Shown: piece by piece, positions 6,945 to 11,153 of the stretch
Position numbering within the stretch: the stretch's first letter is position 1
Layout: each line of letters begins with the position of its first letter
Assembly (NCBI RefSeq): GCF_014904065.1
Contig: NZ_JACXJG010000037.1
Coordinates: forward strand, 819 to 11,971
Length of the DNA: 11,153 nucleotides
From: Gulosibacter sediminis
GTDB lineage: Bacteria > Actinomycetota > Actinomycetes > Actinomycetales > Microbacteriaceae
Direction of reading: 5' to 3'
Made by a program: the position numbers and the translations under genes
Notes under the pieces: generated by a model
Database searches by the model: none
Told to the model about the DNA's origin: nothing
What the model saw: only the letters and a program-made list of their open reading frames with translations

Positions 6945-8556
6945 GGGCAACGTAGAAGAGGCGACGCTCCTCGTTGACCAGCTCGGGCTCGTTCGCGGCG
7001 GCCGAGGTCGGGAGGAGGCCCTCGCGCAGGCCGACGACATAGACGTGATCCCACTCAAGGCCCTTGGCCGCGTGCATCGTCGAGATCGTCACGGCGTCGA
7101 TCGGGAGCTCGAACTGGTGCGCGGCGCGGTTCTCGAGCTCGGCGCTAAATTCTGCGAGCGTCGTGCCAGCCTCCGCGCGGTCAGCAAACTGCATGATCGC
7201 ATCCATCGCACCCCAGGCCTCGCGGAGTGGACCTGGTTCGGCCGGTCGCTGTTGCTGCCAGCCGCGCGAGCGAAGCACGTTGCTCACGGTCTGAAAGAGC
7301 GGCCCACCGTCTTGCTCGGCAACGACCGCCGCGTGCAGCCCCGCAAGCACGGCCCGAACCTCCGGCCTGCGGAAGAATGGCATGCCGCCCGCGAGCCGGA
7401 ACGGCACACCGGCCGCCTCGAGCGCCCGCTCGAGCACGCCGACCTGAGCGTTCGTCCGCACCAGAATCGCGACGTCGCCGGGCGCACGCCCCGCTTCGAG
7501 ATCTTGGCGGATGCTCCGGGCCACACCGGCCGCCTCGGCCTCATCACTGTCGTACGACCGAACATCGGGCTGCGGAAACTTGCCGGTGTGTGCCCGCAGC
7601 GGGTCGAGCTGAATCGCGTGCGAGATGTGCTTCGCGAGTTCATTTGCGGCGGCGACGATCGGCGGCGTCGAACGGTACGAACCGTCGACCCGAATCACCC
7701 GCGCGTCGGCAAACTCGCTCGCGAACCCGGTGAGGTAGTTGGCGTTCGCGCCCGCGAACGAGTAGATCGTCTGGGCGGGGTCGCCCACGACGCAGAGTTC
7801 GCGGCGATTACCGAGCCAAAGCCGCAGCAGCTTGTGCTGCAGCGGCGAGATGTCCTGGTACTCGTCGACGACGAAGAAGCGGTACTGCGACCGCACCTGC
7901 GACGTGATCCACGGCTCGCTCTCGAGCATGCCCGCGGTGGCGAGCAGCACATCCTCGAAGTCAAGCTGGTGCCGCGACTCCTTCGCGCGCTCGTACTGCA
8001 CGGCGAGGTCGTGGAGTTGTTCGGCCGGCAGACCGGTCTCGTTGGGGCGCCGGCCAGTCGCGAGATCTTCACCGAATTGGTCGAGCGTGCGCTCCGACAC
8101 CTTGCGCCATTCGAGCTGTTCGGCGACCTTGCGCAGCAGCTGTGGGCTGAGCCGCACGCCGGCGCGGTCGGCCGCCTCCGAAATGATGGGCGACTTGCTC
8201 GAGACAATGCCTGGGAAGCTGCCGCCCACGGCCTGCGGCCAAAAGAAACTGAGTTGGCGCAGCGCGGCCGAGTGGAAGGTGCGCGCCTGCACGGCCGAGG
8301 CGCCAAGCGTGCCGAGTCGGCCGCGAAGCTGCCCCGCAGCGCGGTTCGTGAATGTGAGCGCGAGCACGCGATCTGGCGCGTAGACGCCTGTGCGCACGCC
8401 GTACGCGATTCGCCGAGTGATGGTGTGGGTCTTGCCGGTGCCCGGCCCGGCGAAAATGCAGACCGGGCCGACGACCGCGAGGGCGGCTTCGCGCTGGGCG
8501 GGGTTGAGATCGGCGAGCAGGCTGGCGCCGGCTGAATCAGCCGATCGGTCCGCCAT
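6814..8556 (-). CDS. uvrD2: UvrD/Rep-type superfamily 1 helicase, UvrD2-like, without HRDC domain
   Basis: This 580-residue DNA-dependent ATPase/3'-5' helicase has all SF1A motifs: Q motif LNPAQREAAL (Gln21), Walker A GPGTGKT (37-43, Lys42), motif Ia LALTFTNRAA, RTFHSAALRQLSFFWP (92-107, a UvrD2 hallmark), motif II DEYQD (231-235), motif III GDPAQTIYSFAGA (258-270), motif IV SYRSTPPI, motif V STMHAAKGLEWDHVYVVGL (492-510) and motif VI EERRLFYVALTRAR (529-542). Mycobacterial UvrD2 is about 700 residues and carries a tetracysteine motif and an HRDC domain after motif VI. Here the protein stops 38 residues after motif VI, and that space is occupied by the convergent gene. The ATG at 8556 overlaps the nudC stop by 20 bp and has its own GAGGAG ribosome site, so the two are translationally coupled. 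It probably acts in DNA repair or replication-fork processing. Confidence 0.9.
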   Translation of the reverse strand: MADRSADSAGASLLADLNPAQREAALAVVGPVCIFAGPGTGKTHTITRRIAYGVRTGVYAPDRVLALTFTNRAAGQLRGRLGTLGASAVQARTFHSAALRQLSFFWPQAVGGSFPGIVSSKSPIISEAADRAGVRLSPQLLRKVAEQLEWRKVSERTLDQFGEDLATGRRPNETGLPAEQLHDLAVQYERAKESRHQLDFEDVLLATAGMLESEPWITSQVRSQYRFFVVDEYQDISPLQHKLLRLWLGNRRELCVVGDPAQTIYSFAGANANYLTGFASEFADARVIRVDGSYRSTPPIVAAANELAKHISHAIQLDPLRAHTGKFPQPDVRSYDSDEAEAAGVARSIRQDLEAGRAPGDVAILVRTNAQVGVLERALEAAGVPFRLAGGMPFFRRPEVRAVLAGLHAAVVAEQDGGPLFQTVSNVLRSRGWQQQRPAEPGPLREAWGAMDAIMQFADRAEAGTTLAEFSAELENRAAHQFELPIDAVTISTMHAAKGLEWDHVYVVGLREGLLPTSAAANEPELVNEERRLFYVALTRARDQLHLSHALVQPPTRFLPELGNRIRAGTPRLHRPDADR

Positions 8557-9496
8557 ACCACTCCTCGATGATCGCGCGGGCGATAGAGATTCGGCCGGGC
8601 AGCTGGTCGACGTGCTCGACGATTTCTTCGCGCGTGAACCAGCGAACCTCGGCGATTTCGACGCCGTCGCCGACGACCTCGGCAGGGTCCTGGCTCGGGT
8701 CGAGCTCGGCGAGGAAGCCGAGCATGAGGCTCGCAGGGAACGGCCAGGGCTGCGAGCCGAGATAGCGCGGGTTGCGAACGCGCGCTCCGGATTCCTCGGC
8801 CGCCTCGCGAATCACGGCGTGCTCGAGCGATTCGCCCGGTTCGACGAATCCCGCGAGCACCGAGTACCGTTTCGGGGTCCAGTTCACGTTCGCGCCGAGC
8901 AGGATGCGGTCGTTCTGGTCGATGACGCCGACGATGATGGCCGCGTCAGTGCGCGGAAAGGTCGGGTCGCCGCCCTCCTCGCCGCGCAGCACCCAACCGT
9001 TGTGTTCGGAAACGGCGCGCGCACCGGTCGACGGCGAGAACGCGTGGGCGGAGTGGAAGTTGCGCATGGCGAGCGCCTGCGCCGCGAGGCCCGTGTCGAG
9101 GTCGTCGAACCCGGCGCCGCGCTCACGGAGGTCCGCCCACCGCTCGCTGTCGGGCTCAAGCTCGCCCGCCTCGAAGTCGGAGATGGCCGCAGCAAAGATC
9201 GGGGTGCCGACTTCGTCGACGCGCCCACCCGGGTTCTCGCGCGGCTGCGTGAGCTTGCCGAGATAGATCATCGCGGGTCCCTCACGCAGTTGCTCGACGC
9301 CGCCGAGCTGGTCGACGGGGCGAAGATCGAGTCGCAGCGCGCGACCTTGTTCGGTTTCACCGACGAGGGTCGCGTCCCGGCGCTGAACGAGGATGCGTAC
9401 ATCCGGGTGCTCGAGCAGAGTCGCGTCGCTGCGATGGGCGTCGTCACGATCGTGGGCTGCGCGGGACAGGGCAAGGCGATCGACAAACTCGTTCAT
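8537..9496 (-). CDS. nudC: NAD(+) diphosphatase NudC (Nudix hydrolase)
   Basis: The 319-residue protein matches NudC, which hydrolyses NAD(H) to NMN and AMP and can remove NAD caps from RNA. The Nudix box is perfect (216-238: GFVEPGE, seven residues, REAAEESGA), and the NudC-specific SQPWPFP follows at 248-254. The N-terminal domain (1-140) is the usual NudC N-domain. The central zinc ribbon is degenerate: where the family has CPxCG this protein has SPSTG (154-158), the second cysteine pair is missing too, and FPRTDAA follows normally. I chose ATG at 9496 because a TAGGAT -10 just upstream would give a transcript starting within a few bases of it (leaderless). ATG at 9508 or TTG at 9526 would overlap that promoter and have no ribosome site. 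It is the first gene of a two-gene unit with the helicase. Confidence 0.93.
   Translation of the reverse strand: MNEFVDRLALSRAAHDRDDAHRSDATLLEHPDVRILVQRRDATLVGETEQGRALRLDLRPVDQLGGVEQLREGPAMIYLGKLTQPRENPGGRVDEVGTPIFAAAISDFEAGELEPDSERWADLRERGAGFDDLDTGLAAQALAMRNFHSAHAFSPSTGARAVSEHNGWVLRGEEGGDPTFPRTDAAIIVGVIDQNDRILLGANVNWTPKRYSVLAGFVEPGESLEHAVIREAAEESGARVRNPRYLGSQPWPFPASLMLGFLAELDPSQDPAEVVGDGVEIAEVRWFTREEIVEHVDQLPGRISIARAIIEEWYGGPIG
8561..8566 (-). promoter_or_regulatory. Ribosome binding site of the helicase gene, inside nudC
   Basis: GAGGAG on the minus strand lies four bases before the helicase ATG at 8556 and within the last codons of nudC. It fixes the helicase start and implies coupled translation in the 20-bp overlap. 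Confidence 0.7.
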
Positions 9497-9506
9497 GATG
9501 CAGCCC

Positions 9507-9512
9507 ATCCTA
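9507..9512 (-). promoter_or_regulatory. -10 element of a near-leaderless nudC transcript
   Basis: TAGGAT on the minus strand places the predicted start about 3-4 bases before the ATG at 9496. No -35 or Shine-Dalgarno is visible. Leaderless transcripts are common in actinobacteria. It is inferred from spacing only. Confidence 0.5.
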
Positions 9513-9550
9513 GGTCGGTGTGGCAACGCGGCTCCTGGATCCCCTCCCCC

Positions 9551-9556
9551 TAGGCT
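9551..9556 (+). promoter_or_regulatory. -10 element of a leaderless phosphotransferase transcript
   Basis: TAGGCT ends seven bases before the A of the ATG at 9564, so transcription would start at or next to the start codon. There is no Shine-Dalgarno between them and no clear -35. It faces away from the nudC element; the two -10s lie about 40 bp apart, each within a CCTAGG palindrome. Confidence 0.5.
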
Positions 9557-9563
9557 TTCGGCT

Positions 9564-10688
9564 ATGAGTGGTCAGTTCCTCCAGCTTGCCGGCCTCGCGA
9601 CTGCGGCCATCGAGAATCTCTGCGTCACCGAAGCAGCAGACTGCGGCTACGACGACACCCACGACTACGACTCCGCGCTGCTGCGCACCCGCGACCACGG
9701 CAATCTGCTCGTCCGTCGCGCGGCCTCGCCGTCGGCGGCCCAGGAATTGCGCAGCCGCAGCGCGGCACTGGTCGCACTGACGCCTGGCGTGCGAGCCCGG
9801 CTGCCCTTTGACGTGCCTCGCCAGCTCGGTGGCGGGCTTCGCAGCGAGCCGCCGTTCGCGGTGTACTCGTTCGTGAAGGGCTCGCCGGCCGACCGCACCC
9901 CGCTGGACTTTGACTCAGAGCTCGTGCCCGAGATCGGGCGCGCCATCGCGGCGATCCACGGGCTACCGAAGCAGACGCTCGTCGACGCCGGCCTGCAGCA
10001 GTGGTCGGCCGCCGATGTGCGCGAGTCGACCGAGACGCTCATCCGCCGGTCGGATGCGACGGGTCGCCTTCCTGGAGCCCTCGCCGACCGCTGGGGCAGC
10101 GCCGTCGACGATCCCCAGCTGTGGGAGTTTTCGCCGAGCGTGATCCACGGTTCACTCGAGCGCTCGTCGTTCTTGGTCACCGGTGCAACGGTCTCGGGCG
10201 TGCTCGGCTGGAGCGACCTTCGCATCGGCGACCCGGCTGCGGACATCCGCTGGGTGCAGACGCTCGACGGTGCGGTGATGCGAGCCCTGCTCGACGAATA
10301 CACGGATGCGCGTGGCGCCTCGGTCGACCGACAGCTCCGCCAGCGGGCTCTACTTTACGCCGAGCTTGAGCTCGCGCGCTGGCTGCTCTTCGGCGTCGAA
10401 CACCGCAACCCCGAGGTGGTCGCCGACGCCGAGCAGCTGCTCGACGGCCTCGTCACGCGCGTGCGCAGCCTCGACGAATCGGAGCTGCGGCACGCCACGC
10501 TGCCGGTGCTCGACCTCGAAGAGGTGCAGCGGTTACTCGCGAATGCGGGCGACCGCTCTCGGGCCCAGCAGTTCCAACGGCGTCGTGCTGAGACCGAGAG
10601 CGCGCCCGAGGATCTCGGCGACGAGTTCGACGACGACCTCCCGGCCGGGGAAGCGCCGTCGACCTCGTCGGAGCGCGACGAGCTCTAG
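9564..10688 (+). CDS. APH-fold phosphotransferase family protein, probable pseudokinase
   Basis: The 374-residue protein has the C-lobe of the aminoglycoside/macrolide phosphotransferase fold: IGRAIAAIHGLP (124-135), a catalytic-loop equivalent SVIHGSLERSSFLV (192-205), and GVLGWSDLRIGDPAADIRW (212-230). In active members the loop reads HGDxxxxN and the metal-binding motif reads G-V-(I/L)-D-W. Here both catalytic-loop positions are Ser (Ser197 and Ser202) and the metal Asp is Gly215. The N-lobe also has LLVRRA in place of a clear lysine strand and lacks a glycine-rich loop. The C-terminal 30 residues are acidic and low in complexity. It lies divergent from nudC and tail-to-tail with the AdnB-like gene. 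Its fold assignment is good, but enzymatic activity is unlikely as read; it may be a scaffold or ligand-binding protein. A resistance role should not be inferred from the family name. Confidence 0.8.
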   Translation: MSGQFLQLAGLATAAIENLCVTEAADCGYDDTHDYDSALLRTRDHGNLLVRRAASPSAAQELRSRSAALVALTPGVRARLPFDVPRQLGGGLRSEPPFAVYSFVKGSPADRTPLDFDSELVPEIGRAIAAIHGLPKQTLVDAGLQQWSAADVRESTETLIRRSDATGRLPGALADRWGSAVDDPQLWEFSPSVIHGSLERSSFLVTGATVSGVLGWSDLRIGDPAADIRWVQTLDGAVMRALLDEYTDARGASVDRQLRQRALLYAELELARWLLFGVEHRNPEVVADAEQLLDGLVTRVRSLDESELRHATLPVLDLEEVQRLLANAGDRSRAQQFQRRRAETESAPEDLGDEFDDDLPAGEAPSTSSERDEL

Positions 10689-11153
10689 CTCTTCTGGGCA
10701 ACCCTCCGCTGCGCTTCGCGGAGGAGCGCGACGAGCTCGTCGACGCTGAGGAGTTCGGTCACGCTGATCTCGAGATCGTCGGTCACGTAATAGAGCGTCG
10801 CCCGGATGCGCTCGATCGGCTCGTCGAAGCTTGCCGCGTAGGCGTGGGCGTAGCTCATGAGCTGGTACTCGCGCCCACGGCGTTCCTCCGCGGTACGCGG
10901 GGCGCGTCCTGTCTTCCAGTCGACGATTTCGATCGTGCCGTCGGCATCGCGGTAGACCGCATCGATCTTGTTGACGACCGTGAACTCGCCGAGCGGCGCG
11001 TCGACCGGGAGCTCAACCGCGCTCGGGCGGCGGCCGCCGGCCGTGAACCGGCTCGCGAGGAACGTCGACTGCAACTGTTCAAGCCGCTGCCGATCGTCGT
11101 CGTCGAGCTGCGTCAGACTTGCGGAGGTGAAGTCGGCATCGTCGAGATCGGCG
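10685..11153 (-). CDS. adnB: AdnB-like helicase-nuclease, C-terminal RecB-type nuclease domain (partial)
   Basis: The last 155 codons of a larger gene are present; its start lies beyond the right edge. The visible part is a PD-(D/E)xK nuclease of RecB type: NKIDAVYRDADG with the metal-binding Asp (codon at 10961-10963), then IVDWKTG with the Asp-x-Lys pair (10913-10921), then REYQLMSYAHAYA, the QxxxY motif. In actinobacteria this domain sits at the C-terminus of the AdnA and AdnB helicase-nucleases, which resect double-strand breaks. The DWKTG form and the position next to the phosphotransferase and nudC favour AdnB, with adnA expected further right. The helicase domain cannot be seen, so another RecB-family exonuclease is not excluded. 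The stop codon overlaps that of the convergent gene within a shared CTAG. Confidence 0.8.
   Translation of the reverse strand, partial: ADLDDADFTSASLTQLDDDDRQRLEQLQSTFLASRFTAGGRRPSAVELPVDAPLGEFTVVNKIDAVYRDADGTIEIVDWKTGRAPRTAEERRGREYQLMSYAHAYAASFDEPIERIRATLYYVTDDLEISVTELLSVDELVALLREAQRRVAQKS

Noticed and set aside
6748..8535. A 595-codon open frame on the plus strand, antisense to the helicase
   Set aside because: Its product is Arg/His/Val-rich with no recognisable motif. The opposite frame encodes a helicase with every SF1 motif. Long antisense frames are expected where codons end in G or C.
8390..9553. A plus-strand open frame across nudC and the intergenic region, and an in-frame upstream extension of the phosphotransferase from 9393
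   Set aside because: Antisense to a perfect Nudix box. The extension of the phosphotransferase would run over nudC and its promoter, whereas ATG at 9564 sits directly at a good -10.
9564..10688. Antibiotic-resistance gene (macrolide or aminoglycoside phosphotransferase)
   Set aside because: Only the fold matches. The catalytic loop and metal residues are replaced, and the gene sits in a conserved housekeeping locus, not on a mobile element.
1..11153. Mobile elements, CRISPR arrays, prophage or attachment site at the tRNA
   Set aside because: No transposase, integrase, terminal repeats or direct-repeat arrays were seen. Only the 5' half of the tRNA is present, so integration at its 3' end cannot be assessed.

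Overview
The window is GC-rich DNA with G/C-ended codons, and almost every base is used by a gene. Protein content and gene order point to an actinobacterium, most likely of the order Micrococcales and perhaps Microbacteriaceae; this placement is inferred from family resemblance, not from a search. From memory of the Mycobacterium tuberculosis map, the block matches the conserved actinobacterial neighbourhood Rv3193c to Rv3202c: UPF0182, PDZ/Lon-like protease, Zincin_2 protein, E1-like protein, uvrD2, nudC, a further gene, adnB. The whiB7 and ABC1-kinase genes found there in mycobacteria are absent here.

Layout. Positions 1-38 (minus strand) are the 5' half of an initiator tRNA-Met, with its own promoter and an AT-rich dyad over the -10 (47-79). 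A strong terminator (122-165) ends the large membrane gene UPF0182 (184-3246, minus). Upstream of that lies a membrane-anchored PDZ plus Lon-type serine protease (3336-4505, minus). A 114-bp divergent region separates it from a DUF2342/Zincin_2 'zinc metalloprotease' (4620-6008, plus), which ends at a textbook intrinsic terminator (6020-6062). Next comes a stand-alone E1/ThiF-like 'cyclodehydratase-domain' protein (6078-6944, plus). Its 3' end overlaps, antisense, the 3' end of a UvrD2-type helicase (6814-8556, minus). The helicase is translationally coupled to NAD(+) diphosphatase nudC (8537-9496, minus). A divergent gene (9564-10688, plus) encodes an APH-fold phosphotransferase lacking its catalytic residues. 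Its stop codon shares a CTAG with the stop of a gene entering from the right, the RecB-type nuclease end of an AdnB-like helicase-nuclease (10685-11153, minus, partial).

The left half looks like an envelope/proteolysis module and the right half like a genome-maintenance and NAD/RNA-metabolism module (UvrD2, NudC, AdnB). I see no mobile element, CRISPR array or phage gene. No complete new system is evident. The points most worth attention are the 131-bp antisense overlap that places essential motifs of two proteins on opposite strands, the pseudokinase-like phosphotransferase, the cysteine-less zinc ribbon of NudC, the orphan E1-like protein without a TOMM (thiazole/oxazole-modified microcin) cluster, and the dyad on the initiator-tRNA promoter.
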